Below, one piece after another: positions 34,809-43,964 of a stretch of DNA of 64,000 nt. How positions within the stretch are numbered: the stretch's first letter is position 1; the number at the start of each line of letters is the position of its first letter. This DNA comes from Rubellimicrobium rubrum (GTDB taxonomy: Bacteria; Pseudomonadota; Alphaproteobacteria; Rhodobacterales; Rhodobacteraceae), in assembly GCF_006152115.1 (NCBI RefSeq), contig NZ_VDFU01000016.1:1-64000 (forward strand), read 5' to 3'. The translations under genes and the position numbers were made by a program. Below the pieces are notes generated by a model, which did not search any database, was not told where the DNA came from, and saw only the letters and a list, made by a program, of their open reading frames with translations.

Positions 34809-37259
34809 TCAGGCCCTGACCCTTTCTCCCTTCGGGTCGTACATCGCCGTCAGGCTCGGCTCGGCGTCGACAAGGCAGCCGGCCACCTCGATCTGGTATC
34901 GCGAGGCCATCATCTCGGCCCCCGTTTCGCCGCGGACCATGCAGGGCACGTATCCCAGACCGACAGCACCGCCCAAGGCATGGCCGTAGTTGCCCGAGGA
35001 CAGTTGGCCTACGATGTGGCCGTCCCGCAGGATCGGCTCGTTGTGGAACAGGAGCGGCCGTGGGTCGGTCAGGCGGAACTGCACCAGCCTGCGGGACAGC
35101 CCTGCCTCGCGCTTCCGCAGGACCGCCTCGCGGCCGATGAAATCGCCCTTGGCGGTCTTGACCGTGAAGCCCAGGCCCGCTTCCAGCACATGATCCTCGT
35201 CGGTGATGTCGTGGCCCCAGTGGCGGTAGGCCTTCTCGATGCGGCAGCTGTCCATCGCGTGCAGGCCGCAGAGCCTGAGGCCCAAGGGCTCCCCCGCCTC
35301 GACCAGCGTCTCCCATACATGCGCGGCCTGATCCGTTGAAACGTACAGCTCCCAGCCCAGCTCGCCCACATAGGTGACGCGGTGGGCGCGGGCGAGGCCC
35401 AGGCCGATCTCGATCTCCTGCGCGGTCCCGAACGGGAAGGCCACTTTGGAGAAGTTGTTGGGCGATACGGCAGCAAGGACGTCGCGTGCCTTGGGACCCA
35501 TGAGCGGCAGCACCGCCTCGGCGGCTGTGACATCGGTGATCACGGCGAGGTCATCCCGGAGGTGCCGCCGAAGCCACGCCAGATCGCGCTGCAGAGTGGC
35601 CCCGGGCACCACGAGCAGGAACGCCGTCTCGGACAGGCGCGTCACGGTGAGATCGCTCTCGATGCCGCCCTGCCGATTCAGCATGGGCGTGTAGACGATG
35701 AGGCCCACGGCCACGTCGATCTGGCCTGCGCAGATCCGCTGGAGGAACGGCAGCGCGCCGGGCCCTTCCACGCGGATCTTGCCGAAGGAGGACATGTCAA
35801 GAAGGCCCACGCCGGTGCGGAGCGCCATGTGCTCCTCGCGCTGGTTGTCGAACCAGTTCTGCCGGCCCCAGGAGTAGCGGTATTCGCGCTCCTGGCCGTC
35901 ACGAGCGAACCAGTTCGCGCGCTCCCAGCCCGCGGCCTCGCCGAACACGGCTCCGCGCGCTTTCAGGTGTTCGTGCAGCGGGCTGCGACGCACGCCCCGC
36001 GCCGTCGCGGGCTGTCGGTAAGGGAAGTGGTCGGCATAAAGCAGGCCCAGCGTCTCGGTCACGCGCTCGCGCAAATATCGCCGGTTCCTCTGGAACGGCT
36101 GCGCCCGGCGGATGTCCACCTCCCACAGGTCGAAGGGCGGCTCGCCGTCCTCCATCCACTGGGCGAGCGCCATGCCGGCCCCGCCCGAGGACGCAATGCC
36201 GATCGAGTTGTAGCCGGCCGCCACCCAGTAGCCCCGAAGCTCCGGCGCCTCGCCCAGGTAGTAGCGGTCGTCGGGGGTGAAGCTTTCCGGGCCGTTGAAG
36301 AAGGTGTGGATGCCGGCGCGGGCCAGCAGGGGCATCCGCGCCGTGGCCTTTTCCAGGATCGGTTCGAAGTGGTCAAAGTCCTCGGGCAACTGGTCGAACT
36401 CGAAGCTTTCGGGGATGCCCCCCATGCCCCAGGGCTTGGCCACCGGCTCGAAGGCGCCGAGCAGCATCTTGCCCGCGTCGGTCTTGTAGTAGGCGCATTC
36501 GTCGGGCACCCGTAGGACCGGCAGCTCCGTCAGCCCCTCGATGGCTTCGGTGACGATGTAGAAGTGCTCGCAGGCATGGAGGGGCAAGGTCACGCCGCTT
36601 TGGGCGGCCAGGTCGCGGCCCCACATGCCGCCGCAGTTGACGACCATGTCGGCGGCGATGTGCCCCGTCTCGTCGCCTTGCGCCCAATCGACGCCAGTCA
36701 CGCGCCCTTCGGCCCGGGTGACTCCCGTGACCTTCACGCCCTCGGCAATGAGCGCCCCGCGCGATCGGGCCCCTTTGGCGAGCGCCAGCGCGATGTTCGC
36801 GGGATCGGCCTGCCCGTCCTTGGGAAGGTGAACGCCCGCGACTACGCCTTCGAGGTTCAGGTGCGGGTAAAGGTCGCCCACCTCTTGGGGCGAGAGTTCC
36901 CGCACCTCTACGCCGAAGGCTCGCGCCATGCTGGCCTGCCGGAAGATCTCCTCCCGCCGCTCCGTCGTCAGGGCCGTCGTGATCGACCCGCACTGCCGAA
37001 AGCCCGTGGCCAGCCCCGTCTCGGCCTCGAGCCGAGTGTAAAGGTCGGCCGAGTACTTTGCGAGGCGCGTCATGTTCTGGCTCGCGCGGAGCTGTCCCAC
37101 GAGGCCCGCCGCATGCCACGTCGTCCCCGAGGTGAGCCTTTTGCGCTCTAGGAGGACGATGTCCGTCCAGCCCAGCCTGGCGAGATGGTAGGCCACCGAG
37201 CAGCCCGAGATGCCGCCTCCGATGATGACGGCGCGGGCGGATGAGGGCAGGGCGATCAT
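34809..37259 (-). CDS. GcvT-family FAD oxidoreductase (dimethylglycine/sarcosine dehydrogenase-like)
   Basis: 816 aa. An N-terminal DAO-type FAD domain (AVIIGGGISGCSVAYHLARL, then TSGTTWHAAGLVGQLRASQN) covers about 1-370, a short FAO_M segment follows, and a GcvT folate-binding domain with its C-terminal barrel covers about 435-816 (QNWFDNQREEHMALRTGVGL, YVGELGWELYVSTDQAAHV). This is the layout of dimethylglycine and sarcosine dehydrogenases, which demethylate N-methyl amino acids and hand the one-carbon unit to tetrahydrofolate. It stands alone. The exact substrate is unknown. Confidence 0.88.
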   Translation of the reverse strand: MIALPSSARAVIIGGGISGCSVAYHLARLGWTDIVLLERKRLTSGTTWHAAGLVGQLRASQNMTRLAKYSADLYTRLEAETGLATGFRQCGSITTALTTERREEIFRQASMARAFGVEVRELSPQEVGDLYPHLNLEGVVAGVHLPKDGQADPANIALALAKGARSRGALIAEGVKVTGVTRAEGRVTGVDWAQGDETGHIAADMVVNCGGMWGRDLAAQSGVTLPLHACEHFYIVTEAIEGLTELPVLRVPDECAYYKTDAGKMLLGAFEPVAKPWGMGGIPESFEFDQLPEDFDHFEPILEKATARMPLLARAGIHTFFNGPESFTPDDRYYLGEAPELRGYWVAAGYNSIGIASSGGAGMALAQWMEDGEPPFDLWEVDIRRAQPFQRNRRYLRERVTETLGLLYADHFPYRQPATARGVRRSPLHEHLKARGAVFGEAAGWERANWFARDGQEREYRYSWGRQNWFDNQREEHMALRTGVGLLDMSSFGKIRVEGPGALPFLQRICAGQIDVAVGLIVYTPMLNRQGGIESDLTVTRLSETAFLLVVPGATLQRDLAWLRRHLRDDLAVITDVTAAEAVLPLMGPKARDVLAAVSPNNFSKVAFPFGTAQEIEIGLGLARAHRVTYVGELGWELYVSTDQAAHVWETLVEAGEPLGLRLCGLHAMDSCRIEKAYRHWGHDITDEDHVLEAGLGFTVKTAKGDFIGREAVLRKREAGLSRRLVQFRLTDPRPLLFHNEPILRDGHIVGQLSSGNYGHALGGAVGLGYVPCMVRGETGAEMMASRYQIEVAGCLVDAEPSLTAMYDPKGERVRA

Positions 37260-37400
37260 GAGGTGACCTTTGGGCAGCGGGACGAGCGGGCGGCACGCTG
37301 TAATCCCGGTGGTGAAATGGCAACCGCGATCTTCGCCGCGATGCCGCGTCCTTCACCTGGGCGACCCTGGCGGCCGATCGACCGGAACGGCCCGTCGACG

Positions 37401-37583
37401 CAAGCGCCCATGGTTCCCGTCACCCACTACATGGACCGCTCGGGCCAGGTCTTGGCCGAGGTCTCGCCCCGGCGCTTCTTCTGCACCGCGTGCCACGTGC
37501 CCCAGTATCCCGTCGATCCAACGGTCGAGAACACCTTCATCGACACAGACACCCTGCTGCGGCAAGTGCTGGAGGCCGAGTGA
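37401..37583 (+). pseudogene. napB: napB C-terminal fragment (periplasmic nitrate reductase cytochrome c)
   Basis: The frame ending at 37583 reads APMVPVTHYMDRSGQVLAEV then SPRRFFCTACHVPQYPVDPT, the conserved second haem-binding end of NapB (CTACH present). Upstream of about 37400 the sequence has no NapB similarity, so the first haem site and signal peptide are missing. It is the truncated end of a lost nap operon. Confidence 0.72.
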
Positions 37584-37584
37584 C

Positions 37585-37692
37585 ATGCATCGGATCTGGC
37601 TGTTTCTCAATTGGCTCTGGGTGGCTGATCGTATCGTCGGGGACCGTCGCGGCGGAAGTATCATGGCCCGGCAAAGCCACATCGACATGTAA
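37585..37692 (+). pseudogene. napC: napC N-terminal fragment
   Basis: Directly after the napB stop, MHRIWLFLNWLWVADRIVGD resembles the start of NapC, the tetrahaem quinol dehydrogenase, but the frame is disrupted and ends at 37692 with no CxxCH sites. The order napB-napC is that of real nap operons. The fragment is short, so the call is cautious. Confidence 0.45.
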
Positions 37693-37797
37693 AGGGTCGG
37701 TGGAACAAGGGCCGGAACCTCCGTCCCAGCCTGCCTGCCCGGGCAGTTGATCGGCGGTCTGGCCACGAGCAGTCTTGCCTTCGGGAGGTGCGCCGTC

Positions 37798-38094
37798 ATG
37801 ATCATCGAGTACATCCGTTACCAAGCCGAGCCAGCCCGTGCGCAGGCCATCGTAGAGGCTTACCGCGTTGCTGCCGCGCATCTTCGGGCCGCGCCCGAGT
37901 GCCTGTCCCAGGAGGTGGCCGTGTGCGAGGAAGACGCGAGCGCCGTGACCGTCCGGCTCATCTGGAGCTCGACCGACGGTCACCTTCAGGGATTCCGCCG
38001 CGGCGCGCACTTTCCGCCGTTCCTGGCGCTGGTGCGGCCATTCGTGTCCGACATCGCCGAGATGCGGCACTACCGGCCGGTTGCTCTCGACTGA
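37798..38094 (+). CDS. Small ABM-domain (dimeric alpha-beta barrel) protein
   Basis: 98 aa from the ATG at 37798, with GGGAGG upstream. MIIEYIRYQAEPARAQAIVE, CLSQEVAVCEEDASAVTVRL and a C-terminal HFPPFLALVRPFVSDIAEMR fit the antibiotic-biosynthesis-monooxygenase fold, a one-domain dimeric barrel found in many small oxygenases and isomerases. No haem or metal ligand can be assigned. It is separate from the nap relic and precedes an EamA transporter by about 160 bases. Confidence 0.72.
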   Translation: MIIEYIRYQAEPARAQAIVEAYRVAAAHLRAAPECLSQEVAVCEEDASAVTVRLIWSSTDGHLQGFRRGAHFPPFLALVRPFVSDIAEMRHYRPVALD

Positions 38095-38251
38095 GCTGGC
38101 GAACGGACAGGACGCGTCCCGCACCGTCGGCAGGGGTCGCGGTTCGGAGACCATCAGCGGCAAGGGACCTCACCGGCTGCGGGCCTTGCTGATCGGACCG
38201 GCCAATGGCCGGCATGGTTGCGAGCGGGTGCGGGCGCTGCGATAAGCCCCC

Positions 38252-39139
38252 ATGGATCGCATGCCCTTCCGCCACCTCGCCTTGGCCCTTCTCGTGGTGG
38301 CCGTTTGGGGCACCAACTTCGTGGTCATCCGCGTGGGACTGGATCACCTCCCGCCGTTCCTTTTCGCGGGCTTGCGCTTCGTCCTCGCGGCTTTGCCCGC
38401 GTTGGTCGTCCCGCGCCCCAAGGTCGCTTGGCGCTTTCTCGCGGGGTATGGCCTGCTGATCGGGGCGGGGCAGTTCGGGCTTCTGTTCCTGGCCATGCGG
38501 GGCCAGATCTCGCCGGGGCTTGCCTCGCTGGTCGTGCAAATGCAGGTGTTCCTGACCATCGGCCTGTCGGTTTGGTGGATGGGCGAAAGGGTGCGGGCCT
38601 ATCAACTCGTGGCCCTCGCTGTCGCGGCCTCGGGCATCCTGGTGATCGCTCTCAATACGGACGGCACCACCACGCCCCTGGGTCTTGGGCTCGTGCTCCT
38701 GGCGGCGCTGTCCTGGGCGGGTGGCAACCTCGTGGCCAAGGCGAGCCGGGCGCGCGATCTCCTGCCCGTGGTGATCTGGGGAAGCCTGTTCTCCTTTCCG
38801 CCGCTGCTCGCGCTGTCGTTCGTCTTCGAGGGATGGCCTGCCATTCGCGCCGGGCTTGTGGCCGCCGATGCCATGACCTGGGCCGCGGTGCTTTGGCAGA
38901 CGGTGGCGAACTCTCTCTTTGGCTATGCCGCCTGGGGCTGGCTCCTGGCCCGCCACCCGGCGGCGGCGATCACGCCCATGGCGCTCCTCGTGCCCGTCTT
39001 CGGCCTGGGCGCCTCGGCCTTGTGGCTGGGCGAGCCGCTGCCGGCCTGGAAGCTTGCGGCGGCCGCGCTGGTGATCGGCGGACTTGCGGCGGGGGTGCTG
39101 GCGCCGCTGTGGCGGGCGCGCCGAACGGCGTCGGGTTGA
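38252..39139 (+). CDS. EamA/DMT-superfamily transporter
   Basis: 295 aa with ten hydrophobic helices in two EamA repeats (VVAVWGTNFVVIRVGLDHLP in the first, LVLLAALSWAGGNLVAKASR in the second). It resembles amino-acid-exporting members such as EamA (YdeD). Substrate unknown. The ribosome site before 38252 is weak; ATG at 38261 is an alternative start. Confidence 0.88.
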   Translation: MDRMPFRHLALALLVVAVWGTNFVVIRVGLDHLPPFLFAGLRFVLAALPALVVPRPKVAWRFLAGYGLLIGAGQFGLLFLAMRGQISPGLASLVVQMQVFLTIGLSVWWMGERVRAYQLVALAVAASGILVIALNTDGTTTPLGLGLVLLAALSWAGGNLVAKASRARDLLPVVIWGSLFSFPPLLALSFVFEGWPAIRAGLVAADAMTWAAVLWQTVANSLFGYAAWGWLLARHPAAAITPMALLVPVFGLGASALWLGEPLPAWKLAAAALVIGGLAAGVLAPLWRARRTASG

Positions 39140-39506
39140 GGGCCTGTGCCCGGGTCTGGCCTGGGGCACCCGGCGATTTGGGGGACGAACGCTGACACAA
39201 CGCTGTTTCCATTCAGTCGGGAGGCGAGGCAGAACCAGCCCTCCAAAGGATGCGATGGATCGCCGACCTCGTCCTCTCGCGGCTGGGAGGCTTCGCCAGT
39301 CGTCCCAAAGCCTGAAGTTGTTCACTGATCGGCTGCTAGCCGTCATGAACGTCCGGGGGCTCGATGCTCATGATAGACAGGACCGAGCGGCTTGCCAAAA
39401 ACTTCGGCGACTTGGTGGCCTAGATCGCGGGCCGATCGCCGCCACGCGAGGCTGGGGGGACGGCGCGGCACTTCTTCCTCTGGCCGCGGCAGGAGCTTGC
39501 GCCGCG
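39140..39506. other. Convergent intergenic region
   Basis: 367 bases between the EamA stop and the stop of the leftward ATPase. A weak hairpin (GTGCCC with GGGCAC, 39146-39169) follows the EamA gene closely and may terminate it. No other feature seen. Confidence 0.4.
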
Positions 39507-40592
39507 TCAGGGGCGGCCCGGACCGACGAGTCGCTGCCCGTCGGGGCCGAAGCGGTGCAGGTACGCTTCGTCGAAACCCAGGCGCAGGATGTCCCCCAAC
39601 GCCACCCCCGGCTGCCCCGGCAGGATGGCGAACACTCGCCGGGGGGTGTCGCCCGACGTTCCGGCTAACTCGCCATGCACCACCGTCTCGGTGCCAAGCG
39701 CCTCGATTAGGGCGATGCGAAGATCGAAGCCCGGCTCGTTCCCTTGGGCGAGGCGGAGGTGCTGCGGACGCAGGCCGATGGTCACCTCGCTCCCCTCGGG
39801 AACCCCGGCCATTGGCACGCGCCGGCCACCGGGCAGGGCAGCCGTCCCCCCTTCGGCCCGTGTGGGAAACAGGTTCATCGACGGGGCGCCGATGAAGCCC
39901 GCAACGAACAGGTTGGCTGGCCGGTTGAAGAGGTCGAGCGGACGCGCCACCTGCTCCACCCGCCCTGCACGCAGCACCACGATGCGCGAGGCGAGCGTCA
40001 TCGCTTCGATCTGGTCGTGGGTCACGTAGATCATTGTGGTCCCGAGGCGGGCGTGCAGGGCGGCCAGCTCGGCCCGCATGGACACCCGCAACTCCGCGTC
40101 GAGGTTCGACAGCGGCTCGTCCAGCAGGAAGGCCGTGGGGTTGCGGACGATGGCGCGCCCGATGGCCACCCGTTGCCGCTGACCGCCCGAAAGCTGGGTC
40201 GGGCGCCGGTCGAGAAGGGGCTCGATGTTCAGCATCCGTGCAGCCTCGGCCACCCGGCCCGTGACCTCGGCCTTGGCCATCCGGGTGTTCTCGAGCCCGA
40301 AGGACAGGTTCTGGCGCACGGTCATGTGGGGGTAGAGCGCGTAGGACTGGAACACCATCGCCAGGCCCCGGTCGGCTGCCGAGACGCGCGTCACGTCGCG
40401 CCCGTCGATCTCAATGGCGCCCGCGCTTGGTTGGTCCAGGCCGGAGATGAGCCGCAGGAGCGTGGACTTGCCGCAGCCGGACGGCCCAACGAAGACCACG
40501 AGCTCGCCCGTCTCGATGTCGAGGTCCACGCCGTGGATGACGCTCACGCCGCCAAAGCTCTTGGTGACGCCCTTCAGCGCGATCTGGCTCAT
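39507..40592 (-). CDS. Sugar ABC transporter ATPase, UgpC/MsmK type (pectin operon)
   Basis: 361 aa from the ATG at 40592. Walker [10 protein letters not shown], signature [15 protein letters not shown], Walker [13 protein letters not shown] and a C-terminal TOBE-like domain ([14 protein letters not shown]) are those of the MalK/UgpC ATPases for oligosaccharide import. It ends the leftward operon and follows the second permease by ten bases. Confidence 0.92.
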   Translation of the reverse strand: MSQIALKGVTKSFGGVSVIHGVDLDIETGELVVFVGPSGCGKSTLLRLISGLDQPSAGAIEIDGRDVTRVSAADRGLAMVFQSYALYPHMTVRQNLSFGLENTRMAKAEVTGRVAEAARMLNIEPLLDRRPTQLSGGQRQRVAIGRAIVRNPTAFLLDEPLSNLDAELRVSMRAELAALHARLGTTMIYVTHDQIEAMTLASRIVVLRAGRVEQVARPLDLFNRPANLFVAGFIGAPSMNLFPTRAEGGTAALPGGRRVPMAGVPEGSEVTIGLRPQHLRLAQGNEPGFDLRIALIEALGTETVVHGELAGTSGDTPRRVFAILPGQPGVALGDILRLGFDEAYLHRFGPDGQRLVGPGRP

Positions 40593-40602
40593 GCGAGGCC
40601 CC

Positions 40603-41658
40603 TTACTTGATGCCCGCCCCGGCAATGCCGGCGGTGATGAAGCGCTGGAGGAACACGAAGATCAGGACCACCGGGATCATCGTCACCACCGTCATGGCCA
40701 GGATGTAGTGCCACTGGACGTTCAGCTCGCCCGCATAGGTGTTGAGCCCGACCTGCAGGGTGTACAGTTCGCGCCGCGACAGCACGATCAGCGGCCACAG
40801 GAAGTCGTTCCAGCGCCAGACGACCGAGAAGATGGCCAGCACTGCCAGCGCCGGCGCGGTGAGCGGCAGCACGATGCGCCAGTAGATCTGCCACTCCGAG
40901 GCGTGGTCCATTCGCGCGGCCTCCAGCAGCTCGTCGGGAATGGTGAGCATGTACTGGCGCAGCAGGAACACGCCCGTGGGCGTGGCCACCGTGGGCAGGA
41001 TCACCCCCCAGAGCGAGTCGAGAAGCCCCGTCGCGTTCACCACAGCATAGAGCGGCACGAGGATGACCGACAGCGGGACCATGAGCGTCGCCACGATCAG
41101 CAGCATGACCGCGTTGCGGCCCCGGAAGTCGTATTTGGACAGCGCAAAGGCCGCCATGCTGTTGGTCAGGAGCGTGATGGCCGTCGCCACGGCCGTCACG
41201 AAGACCGAGTTCCAGAGGAACCGCAGGAAGTTGTTGGCGACGAGCGGGGCCACGTAGTTCTCGGTCGCGAAGCCGACCTCGCGCACGGGCTCGCGGTCGG
41301 CGATGTTGACGTTGATCCGCTCCTCGGGGTTCGCAGGGTCCACCATCTGGCTGTTGGTGCCGATGCGCCGGATCTCGGCCAGGACGACCTCGGTCCCGTC
41401 CTCGCGCGTGACCGTGTAGAGGGGCAGGGGCTCGTCGTGGCCCTCCACTTGGGCGGTCTGCTGGACATAAGGAAGAAGCGTGGGCGGGAACTCGGCCAGT
41501 TGCGCGGGGCCCTTGAAGGACGAGGCCACGAGCCAGAGCGCCGGGCCGAACATCAGCACCACGCCCGCGGCGAGCCAGGCCCAGGTCACCACATCGGTCC
41601 AGTGCCAGCGCCGCCCCTGGCCCCGGCGGCGGGTGAGGAAACTGGTCACGGCGCTCAT
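40603..41658 (-). CDS. Carbohydrate ABC transporter permease, MalG type
   Basis: 351 aa, about six membrane helices, with the EAA loop ([20 protein letters not shown]). A long periplasmic loop lies between helices one and two (about residues 60-125), longer than usual for MalG proteins. Its ATG overlaps the stop of the first permease (ATGA). It forms the pore with the 335-aa permease. Confidence 0.92.
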   Translation of the reverse strand: MSAVTSFLTRRRGQGRRWHWTDVVTWAWLAAGVVLMFGPALWLVASSFKGPAQLAEFPPTLLPYVQQTAQVEGHDEPLPLYTVTREDGTEVVLAEIRRIGTNSQMVDPANPEERINVNIADREPVREVGFATENYVAPLVANNFLRFLWNSVFVTAVATAITLLTNSMAAFALSKYDFRGRNAVMLLIVATLMVPLSVILVPLYAVVNATGLLDSLWGVILPTVATPTGVFLLRQYMLTIPDELLEAARMDHASEWQIYWRIVLPLTAPALAVLAIFSVVWRWNDFLWPLIVLSRRELYTLQVGLNTYAGELNVQWHYILAMTVVTMIPVVLIFVFLQRFITAGIAGAGIK

Positions 41659-42662
41659 CGCTGCCCCCCCGCCGAGCTACGGCTCAGGCGCAGTTGCACG
41701 AGCGTCAGGACCACGAGGACCCCGGCCATCAGCATGGAGGCCGCCGCCGCCAGCCCCGGGTTCCGCAGGAGCGAGGCGAAGCCCACCTCGTAGATGTACT
41801 GGGTCAGGAACAGCGTGGAGGTGCCGGGGCCACCCCCGGTCAGCACATAGGCCTCGTCGAAGATCTGCACGCCCCGGATCAGCGCCAGCACCAGCACGAC
41901 CGCGAGGTTGGGGCCGAGGAGCGGCAGGGTGATGCGCCGGAACACGCGGGCCGGGGGCGTGCCGTCCATCTCGGCGGCTTCGTAAAGGTCGCGGGGGATC
42001 GCCTGGAGCCCGGCCAGCAGGATCAGGGTATAGAAGCCCATATGCGCCCAAGTCGAGACGCCGACCGCCGCCGCGAAGGCAGTGACCCGGTCGTTCAGCC
42101 AGACCTGCGGCTCCAGCCCGAGATTGACCACCAACAGGTTGAGGAGCCCCTCGCGCTGGAGAATCCAGCGCCAGATCAGGCCCACGACGACCGGCGACAG
42201 GAGGACCGGAAAGAAGAACACCGCCCGGAAGAAGCCCCGCCCCTTGATCTCGCGGTTGAGGATGAGCGCCGTCACCAGCGACACGGCGACCATGAGCGAG
42301 ACTTGGAACAGGACGAACAGCCCCGTGTTCCGCGCCGCCGTCCAGAACTGGTCCTCCCGGCAGGTGAGCGGACGCGAGTAGTCCTGGCATTCCAGCAGCC
42401 GGGCGTACTGCTCTCCGCCCACATAGGGCCGCTGGGCCAGAAGGATCTCGGTGCCGCCCGTCATGGAGTAGGCCAGGTTCAACACGATCGGGATCAGGAC
42501 GAAGACCCCGAAGATCAGGAGGTTCGGCAGAAGGAAGAAGGCCGCCATGCCTCCGATGCCGGTCCACCGCTGCCAGGCGCGCAGCAGTGGATCGACCGCC
42601 CTCGCCAGGAGGACGAGGGGCGCCGTGACGAGGACGCCCGCCCAGTGGCCAAGGGAGGTCAT
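41655..42662 (-). CDS. Carbohydrate ABC transporter permease, MalF type
   Basis: 335 aa with about six helices and an EAA loop (DLYEAAEMDGTPPARVFRRI). A periplasmic loop with two Cys (ARLLECQDYSRPLTCREDQF) lies after the first helix and may carry a disulfide. It begins ten bases after the binding-protein gene stop. Partner of the 351-aa permease. Confidence 0.92.
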   Translation of the reverse strand: MTSLGHWAGVLVTAPLVLLARAVDPLLRAWQRWTGIGGMAAFFLLPNLLIFGVFVLIPIVLNLAYSMTGGTEILLAQRPYVGGEQYARLLECQDYSRPLTCREDQFWTAARNTGLFVLFQVSLMVAVSLVTALILNREIKGRGFFRAVFFFPVLLSPVVVGLIWRWILQREGLLNLLVVNLGLEPQVWLNDRVTAFAAAVGVSTWAHMGFYTLILLAGLQAIPRDLYEAAEMDGTPPARVFRRITLPLLGPNLAVVLVLALIRGVQIFDEAYVLTGGGPGTSTLFLTQYIYEVGFASLLRNPGLAAAASMLMAGVLVVLTLVQLRLSRSSAGGQR

Positions 42663-42672
42663 GGCGCCCCGG

Positions 42673-43941
42673 TCACTGCTGCTGGGCCGCGGCGACCTGG
42701 TCTGCGATGTCCTGATCCATCAGGGGCCGCGCCTCCTCCAGGGTCAGCTCGCCCGCCATGACTTGGCTGATCCGGGTGACGAGCGCGCCGTAATAGGCGT
42801 TGGCCCAGCGCCAGGCTGGCAGGGCGTCCGACGCGGGCAGCGTCTCGGTCGAGGCCTGCACGAACTTCTCCAGCGCGGGCTGGACGTTGGGGTCCTCGGA
42901 CTGAAACTGAAGGCCGCCCGCCGCGACGACGCCCGCATGGGCGGGCAGGAACAGGGTACGCTCCGAAAACTCGCGGACCACGGGTTCGGAGGCGAGGTAT
43001 TCCATCACCTTGGCGACCTCCTCGGGGTTCTGGGTGTACTTGATCGCTACCAGCGCCGCGCCGCCCGCAAGGCCCGAACAGCCCGCATCGCCGCAGGGCG
43101 TGCCCACGGCGACCCAGTCGAAGGCGTCGCCGATCTTGGTGCTCAGGTTCGCGACCTGCCAGCTCCCTGAGTAGTAGAAGGGGATCTGCGCGTTGATGAA
43201 GTCGTCGGCGGCGGCGCGGTAGGTGGTGCCCGCGGCCGAGACCCAGACCTCGGGCAGCATCAGCCCCTGAGACGTCCAGTCCACGAGCTTGCCCGCAAAG
43301 GCCATGGTGCCGTCGTCGATGGGGGCCGGGTTGCCGTCCTCGCCGATATAGTTGGCGCCATAGGACACGGCGGGGCCCGAAATGCGGTGGCCCGAGCGGT
43401 CGACGGCGAAGGCCGCCGGAAGCTGCTGGCTGTCCATGACCTGACGGCTGGCCTCGATCCAGTCGTCCCAGGTCGCGCCCTCGCCGGGGATCGCCACGCC
43501 GGCCTGCTCGAAGAGCGTGGCGTTAGCGAAGCCGCCCGTCAGCGTGAGCTGGGTCAGGAAGCCGGGGATCGCGTCCGACCCTTCCTCGCGCATCCAGTCG
43601 AGGCGGTCGCCGAAGTTCGTTTCCCAATAGGCCGGGTCCGACAGGTAGGGCCGCAGGTCGAGCCAGTGCTGGGCCTGCTCCTTGAGATTGGTGACCCGCG
43701 CGATGTCGGGGCCCTGGCCGCTCGCCAGTTGGATCGGCAACTGCTCCTGGATCACCTGATAGGCGACGTTGTCGAGGATGACGTCGATCTCGGGGTTCTC
43801 GGCCTCGAAGCGCGACAGGAGGTCCTGGATGACCTCGCCCTCCACGCCGTCCGAATACCACATGATCCGCACCTCTCCTGCGAAGGCGGGCGCGGCGGCG
43901 AGCGCCAGCGCGATGGCGGCCGTGGCGGTCCTGATGGTCAT
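42673..43941 (-). CDS. Extracellular sugar-binding protein (pectin operon)
   Basis: 422 aa from the ATG at 43941, with GGGAGGAACG upstream. The signal peptide (TATAAIALALAAAPAFAGEV) is followed by the family-1 solute-binding fold (MWYSDGVEGEVIQDLLSRFE). The genes upstream (GH105, KduI) suggest that it binds oligosaccharides from pectin or rhamnogalacturonan, possibly with an unsaturated uronate end. Confidence 0.9.
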   Translation of the reverse strand: MTIRTATAAIALALAAAPAFAGEVRIMWYSDGVEGEVIQDLLSRFEAENPEIDVILDNVAYQVIQEQLPIQLASGQGPDIARVTNLKEQAQHWLDLRPYLSDPAYWETNFGDRLDWMREEGSDAIPGFLTQLTLTGGFANATLFEQAGVAIPGEGATWDDWIEASRQVMDSQQLPAAFAVDRSGHRISGPAVSYGANYIGEDGNPAPIDDGTMAFAGKLVDWTSQGLMLPEVWVSAAGTTYRAAADDFINAQIPFYYSGSWQVANLSTKIGDAFDWVAVGTPCGDAGCSGLAGGAALVAIKYTQNPEEVAKVMEYLASEPVVREFSERTLFLPAHAGVVAAGGLQFQSEDPNVQPALEKFVQASTETLPASDALPAWRWANAYYGALVTRISQVMAGELTLEEARPLMDQDIADQVAAAQQQ

Positions 43942-43964
43942 GGTCGTTCCTCCCTGTGGTCTTG

